Source: Aphidius gifuensis (taxonomy: Eukaryota; Arthropoda; Insecta; Hymenoptera; Braconidae). Taken from it: 64,000 nucleotides of DNA. Under the pieces are notes generated by a model. It was given only the letters and a program-made list of their open reading frames with translations, had not been told where the DNA came from and ran no database searches. The stretch spans positions 7,440,001 to 7,504,000 of the forward strand of contig NC_057793.1 of the NCBI RefSeq assembly GCF_014905175.1, read 5' to 3'. Below are positions 50,347 through 62,423 of the stretch, piece after piece. How positions within the stretch are numbered: the stretch's first letter is position 1; every line of letters starts with the position of its first letter. A program made the translations under genes and the position numbers.

Positions 50347-50917
50347 AAACAAATATTTCTTATTACTAAATTAATATAGACACATTAATTTTATTTTTGT
50401 CTATAAAAATAAATTTATAAAAATAACAAAAAATAATAATTAAAATATTTCATAAATATTCATTAATAATTTGATAAAAAAATATTATAGATTATGTGCC
50501 AAACAAAATGATGAGATAAAAATAAAGTTGAAAAAAAAAGCAGCTAAAAATCAATGCATGAATTAAATTTTATATAATTTTATTTTTTTCACAAGGAAAT
50601 TAAATAAATTTAAATTATTTTATATGTCATGTAGGTATCAATCTTTATAAAAAAAAAAAAAATTGAAAATTGAGTTAAATTCATGTTTTCTCTTTGTATA
50701 ATAAAATATTTAATGTAACAGAAGGAGAGATAAAGAGGGAGTGAAAATAAACGATAAATTCGTTAACCCGGTTTGTTTTCCAATACATCTATTTTGCCTT
50801 TATCATATATATTTTTTTTTTATCATCTCTTGTTGCTTTGTCTACTGTTGCTTGCTGTTGTAGTTTTGCTTCTATAATTATTATAGAAGAAGTCGTAAAT
50901 GAAGAGATGGAAACTTG

Positions 50918-50948
<31 letters not shown>

Positions 50949-52217
50949 CTATAAAAAGAAAAAAAAGAGATGAAATTTTTTTGATGATATAGCAAATAGT
51001 AAGTAGATAAGGTTGTGGATACAGAGGGGTTGGTTGCGCCACCGAGAGAAAACCCTTGCTCATATAAAAATATATGTCATGGTAGCAACATAGAGAGACA
51101 GTTTGATAGAAACCTTCAGTTGTCGATTATACCTTCATCAATTCACCACTCTTTTAATAAACTTTTAATAAAAAAATATAAATCAAATTTAAAATTAATA
51201 CAAATTATAAAATTTATAGAAAAACAAAATTTCGAATTTCAAGTTTATTCAATTGATTTATTTTTTAAATAATAATTAATTTGTTTTGTTAATTTAAGGC
51301 AAATATAGATTTTTTTTTTTTTAAAAAAAAGTGTAATTTTATTTATTTAAAATCTTTTAAATATATTTATTGAATTTGATTGAAGATATAATTAATATAA
51401 AGTGCAACAAGTTTTATTGATAAAGGTAAGTTAATACTTGATTTTAAATAATTATTAAAAATTTATTTTTATAATATTAATAATAATAAATCTATCGAGT
51501 ATAAAATATTTTAATTTAACTTGTTGCTTGCGGGGTAATCGATTTTTCCACGTGGAATTTCTGCGCCACAACGAAATGTACAATTTTTTTTATCATTATT
51601 CTTGAAAATTCTATTTTTATTTTACTCTTTTATACATTTTTTATCCAAGTAAATTTATAAATTATTAAATTTACAAGAAACAATAGATAATTAAAAAAAA
51701 AAAAAAAAAATAGCCCGTGTATATTTTTAATTTCTTTTTCATTGTAAATGCACAACTAAATATATATTTTATAAAAGATTTAATGATATCATTTAGTACA
51801 GAGAATAGACACGTAATATTGAAAATAAAATAAAAAAAATATAAAATGTGGTTGGGGATGATATGACAAGGGTCAGGGACGATTGAAAATGCCTTCAATA
51901 AATATAATAAAAGCAATAGTAGCACTCCAGTTAAAAAGGCCTCCATCCATCCATATCAAAAGAAATTAAAAAATAATTTAAAAAAAAAAAAAAAACACAA
52001 CAGGTGTATTGGGAATATTATTTATAGTAGATTAAAATATCAAAGTACTTTTTGATAATTAAATTCAATATCCATTTAAAAAAATAAATTGTAAAAAATT
52101 TATACTGTCCATATGTAAATTTTTTTATCACCTTGGGGTCTATTTTATTATCATCATCATAAAACAATAAAATGAAAATAAAATAATAATAAATTTTTTA
52201 AAATAGAAAATTAAATA
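50347..52217. other. Intergenic region between ine and the guanylyl cyclase
   Basis: About 1.9 kb. Contains a GTT trinucleotide run (50918-50949) and a GC-richer stretch at 51010-51140 that may be the cyclase promoter or leader exon; an AAAG|GTAAGT donor-like site at 51423-51430 would allow a 5' untranslated exon spliced towards 52218. No coding exon recognised. Confidence 0.45.
50918..50949. repeat. (GTT)n microsatellite
   Basis: Uninterrupted TGT/GTT trinucleotide run of about 32 bp in non-coding DNA. Confidence 0.85.
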
Positions 52218-55200
52218 ATGTCTCGTCAAAATGGATCAGTTATTGCTGAATCAAGTTCAGTACGTAGTTTATCATCAGATGATGTATCAACAACAAAATC
52301 AATTAAAAAAAAATCATGTTGGACAAGAGCAACAGATCCAACTCACCGACGTGGTAGAAGAATTCAATTAATGCAAATGCTTATACTGCCATTTATACCA
52401 ATTCTTGCATTAATTGTACAAACAGCAAATACACTACATGATATACTTATTTATCGTCAAGAAGTATCTGATATCGAAACACAAGTAAGTTTTATTTTAA
52501 TTTTAATTTTATATAGATATATGATGTACCAACTCCCAACCAACTAACCAACTCCCATTTGATCGATTTAGCAAAAGTGTGTCTCTCATATCATTGAGCT
52601 GTTTAATAAAAATAATAATTAATAATCATAATGATAATAACAAGTGTGTACTCTCAACAAACAAGCACACCCATTTTTTTATTTTTATTATTATTTAATT
52701 TACTTTTAACGATTGTTAATCATTGGATCATTTTCTAATAATTTAAAAAATTTATTTTTATCATTCTAATAATAGTTTTTTTTATGTATTATTTAGGTAA
52801 CAATTGCAACTGATCTTGGTAAAGTTGTAACACGTTTACAACTTGAACGTTCTGAAGTTGCATTTTTTATTTATACAAATGGTAGTAGATTGAGGTAAAT
52901 AATATATATTTTTTTATAATTTAAATTTATAGATCTATATATTTTTTATTTTTATTTTTAAAGATTTAATTTAACTCAAAGATATGTTACTACTGATGAG
53001 ACACTTAAAAATATGACAACATGGCCACTTGTATCAATACCAAGAGATGAAACTAAAACTGAAATTTATGATGTTGTTAATAGAGAAGCATTTCAAGCAC
53101 GTCTTGATGAATTCAGGTAATTTTTATTGATAAAAAAGAAAAAAAAAAACCCTATAAGGTCTTTTAATCATCAATCAAATTATTGTAAATGAAAAAATTT
53201 GAAAAAAAAATTAAACAACTCATGTATTACAAGAAAAAAAAATATGAAATATTGATCAATCGATTTATTTACTTACTTGGTGTGTTGGGTCGAGTTAAAC
53301 TGACACCACGCGTGACAGCCAATCAACGAATGTCCGCAATATAGGTACTCATGTTGGCGTAATAAATTTACTCAAAGAAGCATTGGGGTTGTCATGGATG
53401 ATCGCATCAACGACCATCTAGACTATCCACACACACAAAAACCATCTTCTACGTCATATTCCATAATATTTTACTCACAAACATATTAATAAATATATTT
53501 TTTCATTATTTTTTTTTCTATGCCATTTCCATCATTTCGATATAGAAATAATAATAATTTTTTTATATGTCTATTGACCTTAATAATAAAAAATATAATT
53601 TTAAAAAATATATAGACAAAGAATAAGTCCGGAGGAGAGTAAAATATCAGAAGTTATGTCATGGTACACAAGTGTAAATGGTGCAATGCTTGACATACTG
53701 ACCAATCAGATTAAAGAGACGGACAATAGTGGTGTATGGAGGTAATTTAAAAATACCAATTTAAATATGTAAAATTGTATATTTATGTTGATATTAATAA
53801 TGGAAATTATTTGGTAGATATTTAATTGCATTTAAAAATTTATTGAGAAGCATTGAAAGTATGGGAATATCATCAGTTTATGGAATTAATTATTTTGGAA
53901 GAGGTATGCTTGTTGGTGATAGTTATGTTAATTATGTTAGACATGAAGCACTTGGACGTGATCTTTTAAATGCATCATTAACATATGTACCAAGTCTTAA
54001 AATACTTTATGATGATTTAACTAAAACAATGCCTGAATATGGACATATTAAAGCAAGGTTTTATTATTTGCTTATTTTACTATATTGATGGTGTTTTTTT
54101 AATCTTTCTTTTTTTCTATTAATTAAAGTAATTATTATTTATATTTAAGGAGAGATGAAATTTTACGTAATATCAATAGAAAACCAAGTATTGAAGATGC
54201 AATTGCTTATTTTGATTCAATGTCAATGTATGTTGGTGAATTACGAAAATTACAAAGAGAATTACGACACATGATTAGGTAAAAATTAAAATAAAATATA
54301 TAAATCATTTAAAATTATGAATTAGGTGGTTTTGATGTTGATTTTTTTGTTTATAGAAATTATGTTAATAGTAATTTACAAGATGCAAGTAATAAACAAG
54401 CTGCTGGTATTGCAATTGTTGCATTGGTACTTGTTATATCACCAATAATTATAATATTGGTTCGTAATGCAGTTGCAACAATTCAGGTATAATTATTAAT
54501 TATTTATAAATTAATTTAATTTATTGATTTGTATATTTTTGTTGTTGTTGTGACAGATGTATGCTGCAAATCTTGCACAAAAAGCACGAGAATTAAAACG
54601 TGAAAAACGTAAAAGTGATACATTGTTATTTCAAATGTTACCACCAAGTGTCGCACAGCAACTCAAACAAACGCAGCAGGTTGCAAATGCGTATGCATGC
54701 TTAAAAAAAAAAAAAAGAAAGAATTCTTAATAGATAGATAAATAAATTATTAATTTTTTTTTATGATTTTATTTAGGTACCAGCAGAGTATTATGAAAAT
54801 GTAACTGTTTATTTTAGTGATATTGTTGGATTTACAGAAATTGCTGCTGAAAATACACCACTTGAGGTAATTAAAGGTTTTAAAGTTGATAAAAAAAATA
54901 AATATATATTTATTAATAATTGAAAATTAATTAAAAATAGGTTGTAACATTTTTAAATTCAATATATAAATTATTTGATGCACGAATTGAGTGCTATGAT
55001 GTTTACAAAGTTGAAACAATTGGTGATTCTTATATGGTAGCATCTGGTTTACCAGTTAAAAATGGTAATTATTCAAGTTATATATGTAAAAAAAAAATAT
55101 TGTAATAATAAAAAAGTTGGTTTTTGTATGAAATATTTAGGTGATAAACATGTATCTGAAATAGCAACAATGGCACTTGATTTATTAGCAGCATCATCTG

Positions 55201-55661
55201 TATTTCAAGTACCAAAAAGACCTGGTGAAAGATTACAAATACGTAGTGGTGCACATACTGGACCAGTTGTTGCTGGTATTGTTGGAAGTAAAATGCCACG
55301 TTATTGTTTATTTGGTGATACAGTTAATACAGCATCAAGAATGGAATCAACTGGTGAAGCATTACGTATTCATATATCACTTGAAATGAAAAAAGCACTT
55401 GATGTTGTTGGTGGTTTTAAAATTGAACATCGTGGTCTTGTTGATGTCAAGGTAATAAAACAAGAAAAACATTAAATTTAATTATCAAGTTATTTTGTTT
55501 TTATATTTTATATATTAAAGGGAAAAGGTTTAATGGATACATATTGGCTTGAATGTAAAGATGGTGGTATTGCACGTGCTGCTGAATTAGATTTACCAAC
55601 ATTTTTTGAAGATGTACGTCCAGTATTTATGCGTCGTTTACGTGAAGAAGATGCACTTTGA
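52218..55661 (+). CDS. Guanylyl cyclase with N-terminal NIT-type sensor domain
   Basis: Twelve exons: 52218-52484, 52797-52894, 52964-53116, 53616-53741, 53818-54057, 54150-54278, 54357-54486, 54557-54679, 54777-54866, 54941-55064, 55141-55451 and 55521-55661; 643 residues to a TGA. Layout: cytosolic Ser-rich start, TM1 (about 51-70), an outside region of about 280 residues whose start (LGKVVTRLQLERSEVAFFIY) fits the nitrate/nitrite-sensing NIT family, TM2 (about 353-373), a coiled HNOBA linker (KARELKREKRKSDTLLFQML), then the class III cyclase domain. Catalytic residues are complete: metal Asp437 and Asp481, guanine-selecting Glu477 and Cys549, and Asn556/Arg560 (NTASRMES). There is no kinase-homology domain, unlike peptide-receptor cyclases. 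It makes cGMP at a membrane; the ligand is unknown. The frame continues past the stop (see next entry). Confidence 0.92.
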
Positions 55662-57857
55662 TGTGAACCATATTCCCGTAGGGATTTATGGTATTTAAAT
55701 CGTCCTCGTCCATTAAGACCAAATCCATGTATACGTTTATCACAACCAAATTTAATTGATCATATTAAAAAACCACAATTACAACCATCACCAGGTAAAA
55801 AAGTACGTTTATCACAACCAAATTTACATATAAGCCAAGTACGTATTACACAAAAATCATCATCATCACCACAACCACCACAATCACAATCATCAATTGA
55901 ATCACAAGATTCATGTACATATAATGATATAACACGTTCAACATGTCCACCAAGTTATTCACCATCATCACAAAGATCACGTTATTCACAACCAAATTTA
56001 CCAACATTAACAATACCATATAATGATAAAAAAAATGATAGACGTATGCGTTATTCACAACCAACACTTAATTCAAGTTATTCTGGTATTAATTTTATAA
56101 ATACAATTAATAATAAAAGATCACAATTATCATATTCATCATTACGTAATTCTGGTGATACAAGTATTAATAATTTTAATATACATGAAGATAGATTATT
56201 ATCACAACCAAATTTTAATTCATTTATTGATTCAAATGCAACAATATATAGAACAAGAACTGGTAGTGGTTGTAGTATTATTAGTCCAAATCGTCGTTTA
56301 TCATCAACATCACCATCACGTTTTTTATTTAATCAACAATTACCACAATCAGCATTTAAACGTGAAAGATTATCACAACCAACACTTGTTACTGGTGATT
56401 ATTATCCTCATAAACAACCAATACAACGTTTATCACAACCATGTTTATTAACAACATGGAATGAAAAAACAATAAATACAATACAATCACCATTAATACA
56501 ACAACAACAACAAAAATTTATACCAATAATACCAAAAGGTAATCAACGTGAACGTTTATCACAACTTGATTTTGGTATAACAAAATATCGTTTATCAAAA
56601 GATTTTACAATAACAAATAAAAATTTTAATCGTGATCGTTTTTCAATACCAGAATTAGAAACTAAAAATGATTTACGTGCTATTGCTGGTACACCAAAAC
56701 AACGTTTTAGTTTAGATAGTCAATTAAATAGTGATAATAATAATAAAATAAGAAGATTATTACCAATAGCAAGTTCACCAATATCTGAAATACAAATTAA
56801 TAATAATTTATTAAATGTTACAAATAATAAATATAATAATAATAATATTAATAATAGAAGACCAAGTGATAGCCTTGAAGGTATTATTATTGCAACAGCA
56901 ACACCATTATTACCATCAAATGATCGTAAATATTTATCACCAATTTTACAATCATCATCATCATCAACAAAAACAACAACAGCATCATCATTATTATGTA
57001 AAAAAAAATTATCAGTACCAAATATTATTGGTACACGTGAAAGAATGTCTGTACCGGAAATACGTAATTCAAGTTTACGTAGACTTCTTGATCCACCATT
57101 ACGTCAAAGACACAGTATAACTGGTAATTTACGACAATTATCAATAACATCAAATGATTATTATCAAGATAATGATTTATTAAGTGATATTATTATACCA
57201 GAAATAGCTGAAACAAAAGATAATAATGATACAATAATTAATAATAGTAATAGTAAAATTATTGATGATGATAAAACAATGCCTAAACATATTCAACGAC
57301 ATTATTCATATACATATGATAAAAATGATGATGTTAAAAAAATAATTGGTAAATTGAGTGTATCAATGGAAAAGAAAAAAAAATATTTAGAAAGTAATTT
57401 TGATGAAAATGAACAAGTTATAACAACTGTCATTGAAACTGAAACACCATTGTTACTTAGTAGTCCAAAATATATGAAAAAAACTCATGTTTATTCAACA
57501 ACTGGTGATACACCAAAATGGCTAAAAAAATGTCTTGATAATGATGATAAATTAAAGCTTAATAATAATGATAATAGTAATATTAAAAATGATAAAACTA
57601 AAAATATATTAATTAATAATAATGATAAAAAAATATTGACTAAAGATGAAAAATTAAAAATTATTGAAAATAAAGATAAAAAAGTTAAAAGTAAAAATAC
57701 AATGATACGTATTAAATCAACTGGTAATATTGGAGAAAATAAATATGAAGTTGCTATTAATTCAAATTGGTCAGAGACAGATATTTGTCGTCTTTATGGT
57801 CTTGATTGTGATTCAAATGATGATGATAATGATGATGAAGATTCAACATCTGTTTAA
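55662..57857 (+). CDS. In-frame 731-codon C-terminal extension after the cyclase TGA
   Basis: Directly after the TGA at 55659-55661 the cyclase frame is open for 731 codons to a TAA. The product is rich in Ser, Gln, Asn, Lys and Asp with no known globular domain. A short motif R-[LY]-S-Q-P-[NT]-L recurs: CIRLSQPNL, VRLSQPNL, SRYSQPNL, MRYSQPTL, RLLSQPNF, RERLSQPTL, QRLSQPCL and RERLSQLDF, then weaker forms (DRFSIPEL, QRFSLDSQ, KLSVPNI, RMSVPEI). Three copies lie before the first in-frame ATG (56046), so translation must enter from upstream. It ends DDEDSTSV, a class I PDZ-ligand shape. Best explanation: stop-codon readthrough of the cyclase mRNA. Alternatives are an intron from about 55642 to 55794 that would keep the frame, a recent nonsense mutation, or an assembly error. 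A separate gene is less likely because no start or upstream exon is visible. Confidence 0.75.
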   Translation, partial: CEPYSRRDLWYLNRPRPLRPNPCIRLSQPNLIDHIKKPQLQPSPGKKVRLSQPNLHISQVRITQKSSSSPQPPQSQSSIESQDSCTYNDITRSTCPPSYSPSSQRSRYSQPNLPTLTIPYNDKKNDRRMRYSQPTLNSSYSGINFINTINNKRSQLSYSSLRNSGDTSINNFNIHEDRLLSQPNFNSFIDSNATIYRTRTGSGCSIISPNRRLSSTSPSRFLFNQQLPQSAFKRERLSQPTLVTGDYYPHKQPIQRLSQPCLLTTWNEKTINTIQSPLIQQQQQKFIPIIPKGNQRERLSQLDFGITKYRLSKDFTITNKNFNRDRFSIPELETKNDLRAIAGTPKQRFSLDSQLNSDNNNKIRRLLPIASSPISEIQINNNLLNVTNNKYNNNNINNRRPSDSLEGIIIATATPLLPSNDRKYLSPILQSSSSSTKTTTASSLLCKKKLSVPNIIGTRERMSVPEIRNSSLRRLLDPPLRQRHSITGNLRQLSITSNDYYQDNDLLSDIIIPEIAETKDNNDTIINNSNSKIIDDDKTMPKHIQRHYSYTYDKNDDVKKIIGKLSVSMEKKKKYLESNFDENEQVITTVIETETPLLLSSPKYMKKTHVYSTTGDTPKWLKKCLDNDDKLKLNNNDNSNIKNDKTKNILINNNDKKILTKDEKLKIIENKDKKVKSKNTMIRIKSTGNIGENKYEVAINSNWSETDICRLYGLDCDSNDDDNDDEDSTSV

Positions 57858-58291
57858 TAATTTATTAAAAATTTTATTTTACTTTTTTTCGTTCACAAAA
57901 TTAGCAAATTTTCTTAATGGCACATGTCGTACTTGTTGTTTAATATAAGATAAATATTGTATAAAAATGTACCTTCAAAAAAATATACATATATTTAATT
58001 TTAAAAAATAAATTCATGACGTATATTATATAATATATATATTAATATTATGCTTATTAAAAAAAATGTACGAAATAAAATAATAAAGTAAATAATTATA
58101 TATGTAGAAAAAAAAAAAAAATACTTCTGTCTATAAACAGAAATAGCTTGAATTATTTTTGATTTTGCCTTTTCCTTTTTTTTGTTTTTTAAGTACATTC
58201 TTAATTATGGTATGTAGAATATTAAAATAATATTATTGTAAATAATTTATTGTGATGATGTTGTTGTTTATTATAATAAAAATAATGAAAT
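57858..58291. other. Convergent 3' region of cyclase and Myo31DF
   Basis: AT-rich spacer of about 430 bp between gene ends facing each other. It has AATAAA-like signals on both strands (for example 58005 plus) and no exon. Confidence 0.5.
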
Positions 58292-61200
58292 TTATCGATA
58301 ATGGTGTCTATCATTGACACCATTATCAATAATATCAACGGACGGAGGAATAGCATAAACAATAATATCACCATCTTTTAAAAATGTTGGTGTTGTTACT
58401 GTTGGTTTAACTTCAACTCGTAAATATTTACTTTTACCACCAACCATACATTTAAATGTCGTATCAACATTAACATGAAGATCACTTCCTCTGAGTCTAA
58501 AAACAAAATAAACAAATTAATAAATTATTTATATAGAGAAATAAAAAAAATAGTAATTATTAAAACTTACTGATAATATCTCATGCTTAAAACACCAACA
58601 ATTTCACCAACACGATTTTCTTTAGTTGTTATTGACATAATAAAATCATTTCCTTTATTTGAATGTATAACAACAAGTTGATCCGCACCAGGTGATACAC
58701 TTATACCAGTTATTTCAATAATTGGTATTGATTTTTTCATATTTTTAAATTTAATATTATCAAGTTTATAAATAGCATGCTCAGTTATAACTAATACACG
58801 ATCGGCTTGTTTATTATATTTATTTGTTTTTTTAATAAATGATGAAAATAATATTGTTTTAAAATGATCAGTATTACGTAAATTATTCATTGATAAATTA
58901 AATATATTTGATTGTAAATTTTCATCATTTTTAGATAAATAATTACCCTCCCATTTTCTTTCTTGACCAAATAATTTACGTTTTGGACGTAATGCACAAT
59001 TTGCTGTTATTTTAAGTCTCAATTGTGGCCATTCATTAATTGGTATATTACGTAATATCATCCATGCATACCATCTTGAATAAATCATTTTCAGTTTATA
59101 AACAACATGACGTACATAATAATTATCATTTGGCCATATTAATTTTTTTCCATAGTCTTTCATATTTTTAGCATTCTTAAATAATTCATATAAATCAGTA
59201 ATATATTTTCTCATTTTATATTTTCTAAAATAATTAATAATAACAATAGCTGCTTTGATTTTTTTATATTCTCTACGACATATATATCCTCTCCATTGTT
59301 TTTGTAATAATATAACAATACCAGGTATAAGATTACTTCTAGCTTGTTCCAAGGCAAATAATGTATTTGGTGATTTAATAAATATTTTTGTTTTACCATA
59401 TTTAACATCATGAGTAAAATTTTTATCTTCAATAAGTACTTGTACACCTTCTTTGTCATTATAACCACGATAATTTGGCCATGTATGTTGTGATATCATT
59501 TTATATCTTTTTAAAAATCTATCATAACGTTGACGATAAACAAAACCAGCACGTCTAACTAATATATTTTCAAGTAAACCTAAATATCTAACTTGATGTT
59601 CAACTCTTTCATTATCAAATACAACTGGTGATTTAATTTCATTTGGTTTAATACATCTAATATAAAATGGATTTTTACTTGTTAAATTATTAACAAGTAA
59701 AATCATTGAATTTTTAAATAATGTACCAGCTGTTAATGGTCTTTTTGTTGTTTTACTAATATCCTGTGAACCCTCAGGCCACATTTTAGATATTATTGAA
59801 TTATTACTATTAAACATAAGACGTTTAAAATCTTGAAATAATGTATCTTTATTTTTATCTAAAAAACCATTAATATTATAAACAACATCACCAGCATAAT
59901 GCTTTATACGAAATTCAATTTTATGTAATATTTTTTTATCCATTGGTGATAATTGACGTGAATTAAAATGTTTATGATTTGATAATTTTTTATCCATTGC
60001 TTCAAGTAACATTTCATCATTTATTTTACCAACATTTAAACATGCTTCATCCATTATTGATAATATACCTTTATGTTGTTGTTCAACTAAATCACAAATT
60101 ATTTGATTATTAAAATAATCAATTTTTTTCCATTCAATACCCTCATTACGATATTCTTCTTGTTCTTGTTTTAATACAAGTTCAATAAATAACTGTTGTA
60201 ATTTTTCATTACAATAATTTATACAAAATTGTTCAAATGAATTTAAATCAAATATTTCAAAACCATAAATATCTAATACACCAATAAGTGTACCTTTAAA
60301 ATATTTTTTATTACTATTATTATTAATATTAATTGAATCATTAATACGTGTTACAATCCATGTAAATAAACGTTCATAAATTGCTTTTGAAAATGCATCA
60401 CGTCCATAATCAGCTTCATTTAATGAATGTTTTTTTTCCATTATTTCACCACCAGCAGCAATTGTACGTTGTAATAATGCATTTTTTAAATCATTATTAT
60501 TAATTGATAGCTGTTTTGATGTACTATCAAGTGATGTATTATTTTCAATTATTAAATTATCTGAATCAACAGTAAATTTAATATTTCCAAGATGTAATAT
60601 ACCAGATATTATTGACCATATTGTTGTTATTTCATTGCTTGTAAAACCAAGTGTTGTCATTGCTGTATTAACATTTTTAAAATCACTTCTATCAGTTGTT
60701 ATTGTTTTACCATTTTTAATATAATTATATAATTTTGTATTTGATATTAAATTATATTTATCTAAATTTTTTTCACATAATAAATGATAAAAACAATGAA
60801 AATTACGTTCACCATTTTGTTGATAAACAACACGTGATTTTTCAAGTAAATAATTTGTAATATGACCACCAATTGGATCACCTTTAAAATCAAAATTAAT
60901 ATCCATATATTTACCAAAACGTGATGAATTATCATTACGATTTGTTTTAGCATTACCAAATGCTTCAAGTATACAATTTGATTGTATTAATACATTTTTA
61001 ACACGTTCTATTTCTTGTTGACCATTGACATTTGTTATTGCTGCAATATATTTCATTATTATTTTACTTGCTTCTGTTTTACCACTTCCACTTTCTCCAC
61101 TTATAACAATACATGTATCCTGACATTGTTGTTTCATTTGCCTATGTACCGCATCAGCAATTGCAAATATATGAGGAGGATTTTCAAATAATTCTCTACC

Positions 61201-62423
61201 TGTTGTTTTAAATTATCATCATTATTAATTTTCAATTATTTATATTTTTTATACATATATTTTTTTTTTTACCTTTATATTTATTGATGTGATTTTGATC
61301 ATATTCATGTGTACTTTTGTAAGGATTTACACTTACACAAACTTCACCAATGTATGTATAAAATTTACCACCAGAAAATCTAAAATTAATCAAGAAATAA
61401 TGTTATTTAAAAAGAGAAAAAAAATTAAATTATTACATAGTATTATCAGAGAGACCTTATCAAACATAGTACTTGAAATAAAAATTTACAATATTGATAA
61501 TGGCCTTATCATTTATACCAAAGTCTGAGTATAACGTTTAAAAAAAATTCCAAGAAAATAGGATTTTTTGTTTTTCTATGTTATTCTTGATAAATGATTA
61601 ATAAAAAAATCCAAAAATATACATATTATCATTGTTATTATATGATGACAACAATCTTAGTCATGTTGAATAATTAAAAGTGAAAAAAAAAAAAACAAAT
61701 TGACGATTTAATCGATGAATGAGTCATCCAAGCAGCCAAGCACTTGTTATAATATTAAATATTAAAAATAAATTACAGCAAAAATGATAATTATAATTAA
61801 AAAAATAATTAAATCATCATCATCATATGGTAAATGATTTTTAAATCATAAACATATTGAAAGTATTTTTTTTTTTAAATAATAAAATGTTTCTTGTTTT
61901 TGTTTGTTTTTTTTTTGTGAAATTTAATAAAAAAAAAATTGACAATTTTATTTTATCAAAATGTAAATAAAGCCACGCCCTTGATGATATAAATTCTAAA
62001 TATATATAAATTATTTAATAATTAAATATAAAAATAAAAAAAATGATAAAATTAAATTAAATGACTTTACTGACCTCAAATAGAATAAAGAAAATAACAA
62101 TAATTCAAACAGTTATAACTGGACGTTGCCTCATAAATGTAATATAATTTATAAATTCTTTTTTTTTTTTATTTTAAATAAACTATAAAATTTAATTTAA
62201 TTAACAATAATATATAAATGATTTATTTCAACTAAATAAAAATAAAAAAAACAAGAGTAAAAAATATTTTAAAAAAAAATACATGATTTATCAAATAAAT
62301 AAAATTTGAATTATAAAAAAAATTTAATTACCTTATTCGTAAATTTTCGACAATTTTTTCATTTGTTATTTCATCAAGAAGTACAAAATCATCAATGCCA
62401 ACTATTTCACTGTGCATTGCCAT
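58292..62423 (-). CDS. Myo31DF: Unconventional myosin ID (Myo31DF)
   Basis: Four coding exons: 62423-62332, 61379-61273, 61199-58571 and 58490-58292; 1008 residues, the expected size. It is a single-headed actin motor that links membranes to actin; in Drosophila Myo31DF sets left-right asymmetry. Motor features: N-terminal VGIDDFVLLDEITNEKIVENL, P-loop GESGSGKT (101-108; most myosins have GESGAGKT), switch I NAKTNRNDNSSRFGKYMDI (149-167), switch II LDIYGFEIFDLNSFEQFCIN, actin-binding GTLFKNSMILLVNNLTSKNP and FYIRCIKPNE. The neck holds IQ motifs (QKQWRGYICRREYKK, then a second near INYFRKYKMRKY) for calmodulin. The tail is the basic TH1 lipid-binding domain, ending DRHHYR. The ASKIIMKYIAA helix after the P-loop fits the ID class and not IC/Myo61F. 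An intron of nearly 1 kb follows exon 1. Confidence 0.95.

Noticed and set aside
55659..55661. TGA read as selenocysteine
   Set aside because: The site is after the catalytic domain with no redox context, no SECIS-like element was recognised, and many insects, including Hymenoptera, are known to have lost selenoproteins.
55615..55680. Short intron GTACGT...CCCGTAG as the way round the cyclase TGA
   Set aside because: Donor phase 0 and acceptor phase do not match; it would shift the extension out of frame.
55846..57120. Several frames of 70-101 codons overlapping the cyclase extension
   Set aside because: Low-complexity shadows of the AT-rich repetitive codons in the 731-codon frame; only the main frame shows repeated motifs.
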